64,000 bases of DNA from Zygnema cylindricum (GCA_037447655.1 JBBHKE010001954.1:205941-269940), one strand, 5' to 3'; counted from the stretch's first letter, positions 19,898 to 33,260 are shown. Notes: generated from the letters alone by a model not told the origin. A program made the numbers and translations.

Positions 19898-22800
19898 CTG
19901 TAGTTCGGTCTCAATTTTCAAATAAATCACTTTTTTGGTCAAACAACAGTGCAGCAAGTAGCCGTCCGATTAAGATCTGGTGAATTTCGGACGGTTAAGA
20001 ACAGTGACAGCCTGGCTGTCTCAATGACGCGAGCCCCTTGACTCAATATTTAGATTTCCGGTTATTAGTGTTACCCGCAATTTTAGGCACACAGTAGTTT
20101 TCTGTTTTACGTACCGATGAACGTATTGTAACTCTGAAGACAAGTAAATAAGTGGACGGGCGTCAAAAAGTTTGGACGGTGTGAATAGTGCGTTATTTTC
20201 GAGAATGTAGTTCTACCACACTAGCTACTGTTCGTAACTTGCCAGACTGTCACGAAGCCTCTGAGCGTCTCTCGCGACGTACTTTGAGCCGCACGTCGTA
20301 CTTCACGGACAAAAATTTGTCGGCTAGTTAGTAAAGTTAGACTTTCGGGCGACAAAACTTTGACTCCCGCCCACTCCATAACCTGTACCCGAGTGTCAGA
20401 GATTTTTAGTACGGACAAATAAAATCTTCAGTGCGCGCAATTAAGCTTCGTGTGCGCCCAACACCAGAAGGCTTTCTTTGTAGAAAGTTTGTTAGCGTTC
20501 TTTCAGTTTCCTGGTGGTAACGCGACCGTCCGTTGACCACATTGACTTGCCAGTCAAACCACCGACTAAACGGTAATGCAGAAGCCGACAAAATACTTGC
20601 TGAACTCTGTGTACTTTTCTTACCTTAGGAACGGTTTCACCTGAAAAAAAGGAAGAAAAAATAATGAAGGACAAGAAAAATATAATGATGGACACCTGTA
20701 CAATGGTGGACTCTCAACTCCGAATATCCGATTTTAGCAGCTATAAGACACGTGTAACCGTCCAAACTCCAAAACGAACAAATATATTAACGTTCACATA
20801 TAACCGTTTGCTTCGACGAAATCGATTTGCTAGATTCCGTACACCTGTCCATCGCCCAGTCCCGATACCATAGGACCCGACAACTCTAATTCGGTTGCGT
20901 TTCGTGACTTTTTGGACCGAAATTTATAAAATAGTGGTATTAAATAATTAAAACTATTTTAAGGGACGGGACAGGAGCTTTGCCATGATTCCCGTCGCCA
21001 GATTATATTGCGGGAGGTGGGTATTGGCGGCGCCAATCATTTTCTGTTCTTTTAGAGTTGACAATACCCCCATTTCAACCACAAACGGCCCTAAAGTGGA
21101 TGAAGGACGTTTGTAACCGTTTCATTGTTCTCTTCGCTTTACAAGCGTACTTTTCCCAATTGAAGACCTAAACCAAGTTCCACCTTTTTTATCTCTCTCA
21201 TCATTGTCAACAACATAAAAACAAACTTTTTATTTTTATTTTTGTACAAGCGTCGTAACTTGTAAGTGACGACATGTTCACCATTATGCGTTCATATTCC
21301 ATGCCAAGGGATGGAAGGAAATGGACAACAACACACAAGTTGGTATGAGACGAAGTCGTCGCTATTGGCGACGAAGCAACTTACATAGTCAAGCTCGAGA
21401 TTTCCTATGTTTCAACCTTACCCTCGGTCGTTAGACATTCACAACCCTCCTCGATCTTCTTTGTTCACACAATTGTGGTTGGCCCTTTGCTGTATAGTTT
21501 CATAGATATGATACCCGTGTCTCGTCATGCTCGGCATTACATTCCCGGTTGTAGCTCGACATGTGACAACTTATAAAGAAAATGTCATGCGCGCCAAGAC
21601 CCAGGAGGGCATTTTGGCCCATTGGCAATGTAGATTATTACGTCTTCAAACAAGCTTTTTTCACTACTTTTTATGTGAATGTGGTCGATCAATGTGTGAA
21701 TTTAAAGGAAGGGAAGCTTGCCACTAACCCTCCGTGGTGCTTTTCAATGCCAACACGTACTTGTTGACCTCCAACAACCTCAATGCTCAAGCCCTGACTC
21801 TGTGAGACAAAGTGTTGTACTAGATGGCAAGGGTGGCCTTCCGGATGCGCCACCAAACTAGCAGACCACATTGACTATCTTTGCTGTTGTGAACCACAAC
21901 TTGGGAGGGTTGTGACTATTTTTCTAGTGTAATTTTCTTTATGGTGTGAGCAATCAAGTAAAACCGTTGCGTGCTTTTAAGCGTGTGCTGCCGTGTTCTA
22001 GTTTTGCCCATTGTCTTTAGAGACGGCGAGTCTTGAAAAATACTCACTTGTGCTTTTTTTCTCCCTCATATACATTACGAGGAATGCAATGAAACAACTC
22101 ATGCATAACAACAACACATTGAACTCTGGCCCTCATCAAGACAGATGCACACAATGGAATGGTTGCTCAAAACAAATAACCACAGTCATTTACTGAACTG
22201 GTCAATCGGTCACACTACCATCTTTTCTGGCCAAGCAAGTGTCTACAAAAATGGAAGATCTAACATGCTGTACTGAAGAATGATAAAAGCACAATTGGAC
22301 AAATTGACTTCTTACCAAGGTAACTTTTCACCGCGTGTGGGTAGAGAGCCCGCGTCAGCCAGTTCCAGTATCCAGACTAGTTGTCTAAAAATAACACCAA
22401 AATCATCAATATAAAGCATTTCCTCTCAATCTTAATTGACCGTAAATGTAAACATGACATTACACAAGGATATGGTCATGTCCGAACCCTCATGTTAAAA
22501 ATGTGGTCGTTACACATTCGGAAGCTTCTGATTACACCGCCATAAGTTATTCCGTGAGAGTTTGTACAGGTGACACCCTCGAAGGAAATATATCCAACAT
22601 AGCGTTTTTGCAATTCGCGAATTGGAAAGTATGAAAAAAACTGAGCGGGTTTTGGCTCATAGAACCCTTTAGACCACCGTAACAGTCTGAAATTTGCCAA
22701 AACAAACTGTTTCAACTGTGATTTGTTTGAAGAAAATCAGCCTCAAATGGTACAGATCTGGTATTTCTTATTTTAGTTTTGACATTTTTCATGGAAGTCG

Positions 22801-22901
22801 TATGAATACCCAATGTAACAAAATTATACGATTTCTTCACCAAACAAGATCAGGCAATCAGAAAGCGAATGAATTTGACAAAAGCAGAGCAAAAATCTTA
22901 A
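19898..22901. other. No gene recognised
   Basis: About 3 kb with no open frame longer than about 80 codons and no recognised domain, repeat end or RNA gene. Confidence 0.5.
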
Positions 22902-22911
22902 NNNNNNNNNN
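22902..22911. other. Assembly gap (10 N)
   Basis: Ten N bases. The true gap length is unknown. It lies 366 bp beyond the truncated 3' end of the minus-strand Gypsy element, whose missing integrase and 3' LTR might be related to it. Confidence 0.98.
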
Positions 22912-23276
22912 TGATTTCTACGTAGACTATTTCCAGATCCACGTTAGTATTCAGTTTTTCAGCCCTTTGTGAAAGTAGGATCACAAAAACTCAGGTCTTT
23001 TAAATTACTACGATTTTTCTTCATATGTCGTGTCCTTTTCCTTAATGAACGTTAACATGTACGTAAGCACTTTACCGCAACAATAAACGTATTATTTCTT
23101 AAATGTGAAGTGATACTATTATTTTGTGAGAGAATAAATGTTTCTAATTTACTACGTGTCTAATACTAACCGTTTGTACAATCCACCTACGTCTTTAATC
23201 GTATAAAGTTTAAATTACAGTTTGTATAAGGACCCTTCTGTTTACATCAGTGTTTAGGAAATTCATCTACACAACT

Positions 23277-24700
23277 TTATTCACAATACCAAGTCCTACT
23301 TAACAAAAATCTATGACAATCTTTACCAATACTATTTCTAGGAATAACAGCAAAATAAGGATCTTTATCATAACCATTTCTAACAGTATCTAAAAACAAT
23401 TCATCCTGAACCATAACACTTATTTCAACACATCTACTTAAAGGATTTGTGACTACATTTGTCTTCCCAGGAATATGTTTGACATTAAATTTGAAATATG
23501 CTAATTTCTGCATCCACCTAACATGTTTGCCAATCATAATCTGTGCATCATTTAATCTTTGTAAATAAGAGAGTGTTTTATTATCATAGTGAAGTGTAAA
23601 TTCTTTATTATGCAAATAACAACGCCATTTCACGAATGCATGTACAATTGCAAGTAATTCCTTTTCCTGTGCTGTATACTTCTTTTTAGCATCATTAAAT
23701 TTTCTGGACTCAAAAACACTAGGATGAAAGTGTTTCCCGACTTTTTGACTTATGATTGCACCTAGACCTTTATCAGATGCATCTTTAGTGATCAAAACTT
23801 CAAATTCCCCAACAGGGCCAGGATACACCAATGTAGGGACAGAGGTCAACTTCCCTTTTAGTTTCTCGAATGCTCCCTTCTGATCAGCTCCCCACACAAA
23901 CGTCTCCTTCTCCCGAAGTAAATCCGTCAAAGGTGCGGCGATCATACTGGAGTTCTTGATAAATTTCCTGTAATAGGTGGCCAATCCCAAAAACGATCTA
24001 ACTTTTGTGACATTAGTAGGTTGTTTCCAATTTTGGATTGCTAAAATTTTGGATGGATCTGTTTTAACACCTTCCCCACTAACTATGTGTCCTAAAAATA
24101 ATTGTTCACTTTTAAAAAAGTTGGATTTTGACAATTTTCCATATGATTTTCTTTCCCTTAACCTTTCCAACACTCTTCTTAAATGAATTACATGTTGTTC
24201 TTTAGATTCACTGTAACCTAAAATATCATCTTTAAACACTTGGACAAACTCATCGATGTAATCTGAAAAGGTTTGGTTCATCAATCTTTGGTAAGTAGGC
24301 GGTGCATTCGTTAAGCCGAATGGCATCACTATCCATTCGAAATGACCCACCCTAGTCTTGAAAGCAGTTTTATCAACATCCTCAATTCTAATTGGCACCT
24401 GATTAAAGCCACTACGCAGGTTAATCAACGAAAATACTTTTGCACCTTTTAAACGATCTATTAAATCATAAATTAAAGGTAATGGATACTTATCTTTCAC
24501 CGTAATCTTGTTCAAACTATGATAATCGACACACATTCTCAACGTTCCGTCCTTCTTTTTGACGAAGAGAACTGGTGCTCCGTACGATGATTTGCTGGGC
24601 TGAATATGTCATTTCTCTAGGACTTCGTTGATTTGTTTCTTTAATTCCTCTTGCTCAAAGAAACTGTGCTTATAAATTCTTGTGACAAGAGGGTTGCATC
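23277..24700 (-). pseudogene. Gypsy G reverse transcriptase and RNase H
   Basis: A 421-codon stretch (23277-24542) carries [19 protein letters not shown], the [20 protein letters not shown] block, the polymerase box [22 protein letters not shown], then RNase H with [28 protein letters not shown] and [11 protein letters not shown]. The domain begins further upstream ([15 protein letters not shown]) beyond an in-frame TGA at 24609-24611. Oddities: the usual aromatic-x-Asp-Asp box has become FKDD, and the C-terminal ADALSR motif reads TNPLSR, losing a catalytic Asp. Nothing of integrase follows. Confidence 0.88.
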
Positions 24701-25090
24701 CAGGTTCAAGGTTAATAACATGTTCCACATCTCGGAAGGTGGCCTTCCTGAGGGTAAATCACTTGGAAAAACATCTTGAAATTCAAAAATCAAATCTTTA
24801 ACAACAACATCAGATGTATTAATGTCAGTTACAAAATCAGATTTTAGTTTTTCGAGAGTTTTAGTGGTGTCTGATTTAGGGATGACATCAATGTTAGTGT
24901 TTTATCCTCCCCTTTCATCAGTAACTGCCTCAGTTACTAATAACAAGAAAGCATGATTTGTTTTATCTTTTACGTGCTTTATAAATTGTTTATCAGATAT
25001 CAAACCTTCCACTCCCAATCTGGTTATGTTATTTATATGATTCCTATGCAATTTCTTAGGAGATAATGCGTGCAAAACCTTCAAACCGTT

Positions 25091-25620
25091 TTAAGACTTC
25101 ACTTTCAAGGTGTTAATTTCCCAATTAATTTTAGGATTATGTTCAGTTAACCAAGGCTTCCCCAGAATTAGTTCTTCACTTCCCAAATTCACTATTTCAC
25201 ACACAACTTTCATTTTATGACCCTGGATATCAACTTCTATCGTGTCAGTTTGTAAGTCTAATGTGGACTTATTACCATTTGCCACTTGAACATGTAAAGG
25301 CTATTCCTTTATGACAGTAGGATTTTTATTTTCCTCTACAAATCTATGTGAAATAAAATTATGTGTGGCACCTGAATCAACCATTACTCTCAACAATTTT
25401 CCTTCCACTAATGACTCGAATCTAATCAAACTGTGTCTGGTGTCATCATTACTTAACTGTCCTAATATAGGTCTGTTGTTGAGAATTTCATCAGAAGGAT
25501 TCTTTAAACTATGCAGTGCAGTGAGAATCATAATAAATTCAGCTATCCTAACTTTTCCATTCATTAATTTGCCCTCCAGAGTTAACTCTTTAACTTTTGG
25601 ATCCGGTTGACTCAACTGGG
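25091..25620 (-). pseudogene. Gypsy G aspartic protease
   Basis: Two frames (25301-25615 and 25091-25285) carry the retroviral-type protease: RVMVDSGATHNFISHRFVEE with the catalytic DSGA, then EELILGKPWLTEHNPKINWE. A frameshift at about 25290 separates the halves. It is followed on the left by degenerate sequence leading to the reverse transcriptase. Confidence 0.85.
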
Positions 25621-25706
25621 CACTTTCAGTTAGTCCTTTCCGTTTCCCACCTCTTGGGCTTCTTGGTCAGCTAGGTATAATGCAATATCCTCTTGGAGAC
25701 CTTCAT

Positions 25707-26018
25707 TTACATCGACTGTTTTAAGAGAACCTTTATTTGTACAGTCTTTAGCGTAATGATCTGGACCTTAGCATTTGAAACAAGTGACTTTCTTTTGGGT
25801 TTTGTGCACTCTCTCCTAAAATGTCTCTCCTCTCCACAGTTATAACAATTAATCTTTTTCAGTTGTGTACACTCAAATGCTCTATGACCCTTTTTTCTGA
25901 CAAATAGTGCATGTGGGGATGGTAAGGTTATGCTTCTAAGCATTAATGTTTGGTTTATGACTCTTAATGTATCCCCCTCTATTGTTAAATTTGTTTCCTG
26001 CATTAACACTCTGTCCAC
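25707..26018 (-). pseudogene. Gypsy G nucleocapsid zinc knuckle
   Basis: It encodes CYNCGEERHFRRECTKPKR, a complete CCHC knuckle (CX2CX4HX4C), preceded by a partial one ending GHRAFEC. It is shifted by one frame relative to the gag piece at 25936-26118. Confidence 0.82.
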
Positions 26019-26907
26019 CCTTCTGATTTCCCCTGAAAATATTTTGCCTATTCACCAGACCATCATTCAGACCCTCATCCACAAATTCCCCCTCACCCCA
26101 TTTTGATACTTCATTCAAATAACCCCTAAGTTATCTAGTTTCCCGATTATACCCCAACTGATCCTCTAATTCCAATGCCTTGTCTTGTAATTCTTTCAAA
26201 TTAATAAATTTTTGATGTTTCAATTCTGATTTCAGTAGAGGGTTTAGATAATTTAAGAAATGCAACTTAGCCATTTCATCAGTCAAACCTATGACGTGAA
26301 TGCTAGATGAGTCAAATTCCACAATGTAATCCTTCACAGATCCAGTCTGCTTACAGTTCAGCCACTTTTCTTCCATTCTGGATTTAAAAGTGACAGACAA
26401 GAATCGCGATTTGATCGCGGTTTTAAAAGTTTCCCAATTAGCATTATCAGGAATCAATTTAGACCTTCTCTGAGTGTAATACCAAATCTGAGCATCGCCT
26501 TTCAGACAGCTAACAACAAAAGAAGTGTAATCATCACGATCACAATTTCTAGATTCCAAATAATACTCTATATGAAAAATCCAAGCATCCAACTCATCAA
26601 TCTTCTTACCATCAAACGATGGTGCCTCACTAATAGACAATTTCAGATCTCTTATCTTTTTAGGTCTATCATGATCATCCTCCCTAAAACTGGCATTCTT
26701 TTTACTACTTTCACCCTTTTGGTCATTAATATCATTCTTGGTCTGAATTAAGTTAATAAGTTCATCTAATTTCTCATTTGAAACATTTTCATTTTCTCTA
26801 AAAACTTTCAATTCACTTTTCAATTCGGAAATGGTTTTATCCACAGGGGCAGCATGATTATTAAATCTTTTGACCAATTTCACAGTACACTTCTTTAACA
26901 CATTCAA
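25936..26907 (-). pseudogene. Gypsy G gag capsid
   Basis: A 258-codon stretch (26131-26907) with a coiled, Lys/Glu-rich N-terminus and the plant Ty3 gag signature: FDGKKIDELDAWIFHIEYYL, CLKGDAQIWY, FKTAIKSRF and KDYIVEFDS. It ends at TAA (26131-26133); the same frame then continues (25936-26118, NEVSKWGEGEFVDEG), so the stop is an in-frame nonsense change, probably CAA to TAA. Confidence 0.85.
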
Positions 26908-27666
26908 AGCATTCTACATTTCACGTTTCCATGCAGAATTTGCCATTATCACACAATAAAATCAAGCAAAAGGAAAGAAAGAATATAATTTCACAAAGAA
27001 ATTTTCTGCAGATTTGAAGTCCTAAGATTGTTCCAATCCAAGACTTCTTCTTTTTAATGAATCCTTTTAAAATGTCAAAATCTGAGAAATAAAAAATAAA
27101 AAAATAACATTGACAGTAAGTTAGTGCAAATTCAAATTTCAATTTCCCAACATTGAAACAAAAGGTAAGAATTTCCCCACAAATTTTGCAACAACAAAAT
27201 TGAAAGCAATCAAAGGTAACAATTTAGGGTTTGAAAAGTTTTGAGTCATTTCTGGACTCCTTTGCTCTTGAAGAAGTAAAGTACTCCACTTTCCTTCTCC
27301 TCCATTAGCAAATTTCCCACTTCCCACTACATCAAGATCTTTTACTCTCTAATCCTCACATCCTCACCCTTCATGGCTTCAAGCCCTCCCTCTACACATG
27401 AATCATTGCTAAGAGAAGGCAAGTTTGTTTGGCCTCTAGGTAATTGGAGTGAGCTTCAGCGGTGGCTACACTGCCCACCCCGCCTTAGTCTTGAGGACCT
27501 AAGCACGCCCCACATCTAACCAGCGGCCGCTGGCAGTGTGGTCACTTAGTTTCCCTCCAATCCCCTACCACTCACATTGTGGTTCCACCAACCCGGGTCA
27601 GAGCACCCTCACCGGTCACGGCAGTCGATTTTCGGGTGAGCAAGCTTCTCTTTGGCTTTTAACCAA

Positions 27667-27678
27667 GCTTTGATACCA
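27667..27678 (-). promoter_or_regulatory. Primer-binding site of Gypsy G (tRNA-iMet type)
   Basis: On the minus strand the sequence reads TGGTATCAAAGC, one base different from the classical plant initiator-Met primer site TGGTATCAGAGC. It starts 2 nt inside the 5' LTR end (27681). It primes minus-strand cDNA synthesis in an intact element. Confidence 0.85.
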
Positions 27679-27680
27679 TA

Positions 27681-28320
27681 TGTAACAGGATCTCCTACCT
27701 CTCAGAAAATCCCATTACTACAAACAATCCCAACCACACATTCCACACATTGGAAAATACACATCCACATTGGACAACACTCACATAAGGATAAACTTTA
27801 AATTAGAAGAAGCTTCTGTCCACATAACATTAGCTTGGTCTCTTGCCCTCGTGGCTCAACCCTTCTTTTTAAAGTGTTTTCCACTACTCTCCACTCTTAA
27901 TAATTTTATCTCTTAACTACTAAAACACTATTTAGTTAGTAAGAGATTTCAATGCAAAAATGCCTTTTCTCCAATTTGGTATTAATTGCTCAGGACCAAG
28001 ATCAGCCGGAATTTCTACAAACTTTTCCAAAGGAAAAGATGTCTACTCTCCTCTTACACTTCACTATTTATCCATCATCGCCCTGGACTAGCCAGTCAAC
28101 GCTCCGTTTTAACAGGCTTTTACCTGGGCCAATCATTGATCAGCAAGGACTCAGACTGACCAATGCAAAAATGTGCGAAATCTCTAACTAACTACTTAGC
28201 ACTTTACTAACCAATCAAACGTTACGTTTCACTACGTAACATTTACGTGCAAAAGTGCGCACCAAAGAAAACGCGACTTCGCACGATCGTGCGTAACAAA
28301 TTTCGCACGCGAAACTTCCT
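27681..28320 (-). repeat. 5' LTR of Gypsy G (outer end uncertain)
   Basis: It begins on the plus strand with TGTAACAGGATCTCC, adjacent to the PBS. AT-rich with no coding signal. The far boundary is an estimate because the partner LTR is missing; the MITE fragment at about 28322-28392 sits just beyond it. Confidence 0.55.
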
Positions 28321-28321
28321 A

Positions 28322-28392
28322 AAGTCATATTGTATGTTTTGCATATTATAGGCATATTGTATGGGCCTACTTTCACCTACTTTTAAACAATG
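28322..28392. mobile_element. End fragment of the CATAGTTC TIR family
   Basis: The reverse complement matches the left end of 58728-59184: TTTAAAAGTAGGTG, CCCATACAATATGCCTAT and GCAAAACATACAATATG. Only this end is present. Confidence 0.6.
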
Positions 28393-28399
28393 ATTTTAA

Positions 28400-29583
28400 C
28401 TCATGCCTCAAATATTTTGGGCAGTTTTACAAGTTTAAAGCTTCGATGAGAGGTTCGGTGTACGGCGGTGTACAAATCTGTGTCGCTATTTAAATTTCTT
28501 TTTCGTGGACTTTACTTTAAGTGTGGTCATAGCATAAATGGACACGCAATAAAATATGTACGGCAATCAGTACCACGTACCGTAATCAGGATGTACACGA
28601 GCAAAATATCCTGCATGCGTTGTACAAGTAGACAGATCATGTCCGGATTAACATGGAAAAGAACTGTTACTGCACATAAACGACAAGCGCATACCAAACG
28701 TCCCAAAAGTCAAAATTTAAGTTACCTGAATCCAACATTTTTTTTTTCAAAATATGAACACACGAAATTCGGCCGGGTTATGTCATGCTCCTAAATTGTT
28801 ACCCGGTACCCGATACGCGTTTATGATAAAAAAAGTTAACCAAACTCGATTTCTCGCAACTACCCGTACCCGCCCGTACCCCAACAAATACAAAATTGGT
28901 GGTACATCTCCCTTATACCTTCTTTGATAACAAGAGTACAAAGTACAATAATGTTGGATAGTATGGACACTACAGTCAGGGTTCCCCACGAGGCCCAAGG
29001 TTCCTTACGAGGCCCAGTAGTTAAAAAAACCGTGTGGCGCGGTCCACAACCGTAACGTAACGTGTCCCACACGCCGTAATCGGGTATCTCAATATGGTCA
29101 TATGCATCGTTTTGTGTTTTTTTTTAATAATAAAAAAAAAGAGAAATAAAATAACAATAAACATACGGTCGCGTGGAGAAAACGGGAGGCGTGAATGATG
29201 TGGACCCAATCACCGTGCTCGCGCGTGCGAAAAATTGCAAGGTTTAGTAGAGTACTTCACTCATGTGGAACGTAGCTACGAAACCTTCAATGTTTCTAGT
29301 TTTTTGCTTACTCGACCGTACCCGGTTTTTCTATTCTGTATCACTCGGCCGAATCAGGCGGCCCCCAAAATTTTGCATCCGAATCCGTTGCGGATCCGAC
29401 ACGGCCGGTCGAGTACGTATCAGGTATGGAATGGGGTACCCAATTGCGACCTTTTTGCGCATACTAAGAAGCCAGTTTACGTAATGAGGTGTGTGTAGTT
29501 GATAAATAGACATCTAAACTCACATAAATAAACGAAATAAATGTTAGTCCGCCTCTTTTACTGTATAAAACAACACTTTAAAT
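28400..29583. other. No gene; dispersed-repeat sequence
   Basis: No supported gene. The stretch 29311-29460 (CGGCCGAATCAGGCGGCCCCC, then AATCCG and ACGGCCGGTCG) is a diverged copy of 30330-30530, so a dispersed repeat occurs on each side of the element at 29584-30041. Confidence 0.5.
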
Positions 29584-30041
29584 TAGTGATATGTATCGGC
29601 AAGGTTTTGTTGATAATCGATATGTACCTTTTTTTGGCTTGGTGATAATCGATATATTGGCACGATATACCAAAACTGGTGTTATCGCCGATAAAAAACC
29701 GATATTATCGGTTTTTTATCGCGATAACATCGGTATTGATAAATTGTATGGTTGTACAGTACAATTGTAAGGTTTATCTCGTCGTACTGAACCGCCGTTA
29801 TTACGTTACAAAGATTATTGAACAAATTTTTACACGTGGCATGCCACGCTATATACACTAAAAAATATAATACAATATAATACAAAATACTATTATATAA
29901 CGTAGTATACTTTTTCCACTTATCGCCGATAAGGAATTTGTTGGTCTCGTAGCGATATATAGAGACCTGTGACCCTTAAATAACCAATAACTATCGGTAT
30001 CGGTGCTATCGCGATAAATTTCTTGCCGATACACAACAATA
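29584..30041. mobile_element. hAT-like MITE with TATCGG-rich interior, copy 1
   Basis: Ends TAGTGATATGTATCGG and CCGATACACAACAATA are inverted. The interior is full of TATCG/CGATA words (ATCGATAT, TATCGCGATAACATCGG), so the whole element can fold back. The same structure recurs at 53425-53860, where ends are TAGTGTTGTGTATC/GATACACAACACTA. The 5' TAGTG start fits hAT ends; flanking octamers match only partly, so a target duplication is not proven. Confidence 0.68.
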
Positions 30042-30765
30042 TTGTAAAAACACCATTTATCATTATTAATGGTTTTTTTGCCAATCAAAACATCTTTTCT
30101 TCCTGCACACATGTCCAATGTTCGATTGGAAAGTGCCAACGGAATGTGAGAATCTTGCCTATCAATATCAACCATCAGATGAACAATCCAACATTTGTGC
30201 ATGGGAAAAAGTGTTTTAACGGCCAAACGATTTTTCGTACAATGTTTTTATTAGCTGTACGGACCCTCACCTCCCACCAAATATGCAGTTATAATTTTAG
30301 TTGTTCCTAGAGGTAGAGGTCGCAATTAGGTACCTGAATCTGGATGTACCCAGTTTTTTTTTGTTTTTTTGTTTTTTTGTTTTCCAAACACCTGGCTGAA
30401 TCCGGCCGACCCCCAAAATTTAGCCCTCGAATTTGTTCTGAATCCGACGCGGCCGGTCGGGTACGGATCGAATACGAATCGCGTACGAATCGGGTACGGG
30501 TTAGGGTAGCAAATTGTGACCTCTGCCCGGAGGTCAGAGGTTGCAAACAGTGAACCAAAACCGTGAGTGACCGTTAACCGACCACCCGTGTTGGATCCGG
30601 AACAAATTCGGTTGCCAAATTTAAGGGGCCAGGCGGATTCGGACCGATTATTTTAAAAAACAACGGTTACAGTCGAGTAAGCAAAAAACGAAAAAAATTG
30701 AAAAATTTGTATTGTCAATACAATCCAACATTATTGTACTTTGTACTCTTCTTATCGTAGATACT

Positions 30766-31649
30766 GTAAACTTCGATCGTCCATCTTGACTGATCACTTA
30801 CACCTAAACAACCTTAAAATGCCAAAGTAATACTCTCACAAATCCCTTACGAACAAAATACTTCAAGTTATCTTAAATTCTTAAGCATTAACTTTTATCT
30901 GAAATAGACCTTGGACAAATAACCTGTCCCTCTGAAATCTATTAAAGACTTTCAGCTTTAAAAGAAATCAAATTTCAGACCTTGAAGCCAATTTATCTTA
31001 TTGACATTCAGATAATTACTTCCCTTATGACCATAATAACCTTTTGAAATACATAGATTATACTTGATCAGATTTACACTTCAATATTCACATTCAGATT
31101 TACACAGAACTAAAAGCAAATGAAATTTCCTTTAAAAATAGAGAAGAATGCAAAGATACAATGTAAACTAATCTGATGATATTCTACTTGTTACAATGAT
31201 AATTATATACTCCCTAAACTAACATAGTTTATCCTCGAATATAACGAACTAAGCTACATCGGATTCAAACATTCAAATTTTGTAAACTAAGAAATTTGAA
31301 TTTTCTTACTAAGTTTGACAACAAATATTTGAATTTCAAAGTTCAGTTGAGTTACACCGATTTTTCTGGGTAATATCTGAAGTTTTAATTTCCAGCGATA
31401 CTATGTCGTTTCAATTATCTTTTGCAGTGACGTTGTATCCTTCAAAATTTGATGTGGCGTAATTTTGTCCGACGTGGCATACAAAAATACATGTCATGTA
31501 ATCTTTTGAATTTTACGGCGTACTAAAAATAGTGAATCATATATTTCATCGATATTTGTTGGCGTTCTTTGTTCTGTGATTTTCCGGAGTAACAATTTGT
31601 TACAGCGACGAGAAAAGTTCATCGCTATAGATTGAAGTTAAATCCAATA
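30766..31649 (-). repeat. Candidate 3' LTR of Copia E
   Basis: The element's RNase H ends near 31730 and a polypurine tract (minus strand GTTAAGGGGAG) lies at about 31650-31660, so the 3' LTR should lie to its left. The stretch is AT-rich and non-coding. There is no partner LTR, and neither a TG start nor a CA end is clear, so the left boundary is a guess. Confidence 0.3.
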
Positions 31650-31699
31650 CTCCCCTTAACTTCTATCTGTGTATTCTCTTCTGTATATGAATTTTAACA

Positions 31700-32605
31700 G
31701 ATTTACTCCCCTAAACCTTTTATCATTGCTATACTAATTTTAGCCACTTAGGAGTAATTTGCTTTATGATCTGCAAAACTGTAACTTAGGACCTGGTAGT
31801 GTCTTAATCATCATGTCAGCTATCATGTCTAACACATGTTGTATTTTAATAACTTTGTCCTGTATGTTTTCTCTAACAAAACTGAGTTTGATGTCAATAT
31901 GTTTACTTTTGAAATGACGTTTAAGATTGTTTGCTACAGCTATGGCGGCTTGATTGTCACATTATAAAATCTGAGATTCATGCTGCATCCATCCTAATTA
32001 TTGTAGAAAAGATTTTACCCAAATGATTTCTTTTACTGCCATGCTAATTGCTAAGAATTCATATTCCATTGTTGACTGAGTTGTCACATTTTGAAGTTTA
32101 CTCCCCTAGCAGCACGTTCCTTGTCCAATCTTCATAATGTATCCAGATGTTGATTTCTTGGTGATGTCGTCTCCATAACTTGCATCTCTCCAAGTTTGGA
32201 TGTTGATTGAATCTCCTCCTAAGTGTAACCATAAATCTGTTGTTCCGAAAGATATCTTAAAACTCTCTTGACCGTATTCCAGTCAGACTTCCTTGGGTCT
32301 TGCAAACTTCTACTGAGTATTCCTACTGCAATTGCTATGTCTGGTCTTGTACAATTAATGAAGTAAATAGGAGTTCCCACAATTTCTCGATAAAGTGCAT
32401 TTACCTTCTCATCCTCTTCTTCACCCTGTTCCTCCTTTTTCTTCTTCGTATCCAAAGGTGTAATACAACTGTTAGCTGAACCGAAGTTAAATTTTCTTAA
32501 CATATTCTTTATAGCCTCTTTCTGTGTTAATTTCATGATTTTCTTTTCTCTATCTCTTTCCATTTGTATTCCTAGTATATTTTTTGCTTCTCCGATATCT
32601 TTCAT
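31700..32605 (-). pseudogene. Copia E RNase H and connection
   Basis: Broken frames encode FKSKHIDIKLSFVREN near 31860-31920 and a 128-codon piece (32219-32605) with the RT-RNase H connection: KDIGEAKNILGIQMERD, REIVGTPIYFINCTRPDIAI and GILSRSLQDP. Several stops interrupt the domain. Confidence 0.83.
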
Positions 32606-32623
32606 ATCAAATTCCTTACAAAA

Positions 32624-33260
32624 TTATTCGTTTAGCTTTTGAATTTGTTCCTTATATTTACTAATGATTAGTAGGTCATCTACATAAACTGCAATATATA
32701 ACATTTTTGTTTTATCTTCTGGGTTTAATACATATATCGAATGATCTAAACTAATTCTTTGGTATCCTAGTTTAGTCAAAAATTCATCTAGTTTGGCATT
32801 CCATCTCCTAAGAGTTTGTTTAAGTCCATACAGTGATTTAATCAGTTTACATAAGAGTCTTTTCTTTCTTGTTTCAACAAATCCTTCCGGTTGTTCCATG
32901 TAGATTTCTTCTTCTAGTTCTCCATTTAAAAAGGCGGTATTTACGTCCATTTGATGTACTTCCATGTCTTCTATATCAACTATACTTAAAAGTATTCTGA
33001 TAGAAGGAAATCTTACTACAGGAGAAAATGTCTCTTCATAGTCTATTCCATCTTTTTGATTATATCCCTTGGCAACCAACCTTGCTTTATATCTCTCTAC
33101 TATATTATCTGGATTTAGTTGTAGTTTAAACACCCATTTACATCGAATAACTTTTCTATCTGGAGGTAATTCTACTATCCCAAGTTTGTGCCTTCATAAT
33201 AGAATTCATCTCCTCATGGATAGCTTCCTTCCATCTTTCTTTTTCTGGACTTTTTAACGT
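32624..33260 (-). pseudogene. Copia E reverse transcriptase
   Basis: A 169-codon stretch with [36 protein letters not shown], the catalytic VHQMDVNTAFLNGELEEEI and an intact YVDD box (YIAVYVDDLLIIS). The N-terminal part continues to about 33260 in other frames. The two catalytic regions are preserved even though the polyprotein is frameshifted. Confidence 0.86.

Larger units (their letters stand above)
23277..28320 (-). mobile_element. Gypsy (Ty3) retrotransposon G, 3' part missing
   Basis: Reading right to left: 5' LTR from 27681, primer-binding site, gag, zinc knuckle, aspartic protease, reverse transcriptase and RNase H. Integrase and 3' LTR are absent. The outer (right) LTR boundary cannot be fixed because there is no second LTR; about 28300 is an estimate. 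Stops and frameshifts in every domain make it inactive. Gypsy is assigned from the gag type and the Ty3-style RT-RNase H fusion. Confidence 0.88.

Noticed and set aside
23277-24542. 421-codon open frame as a host gene
   Set aside because: All motifs are Ty3/Gypsy reverse transcriptase and RNase H; it is part of a retroelement.
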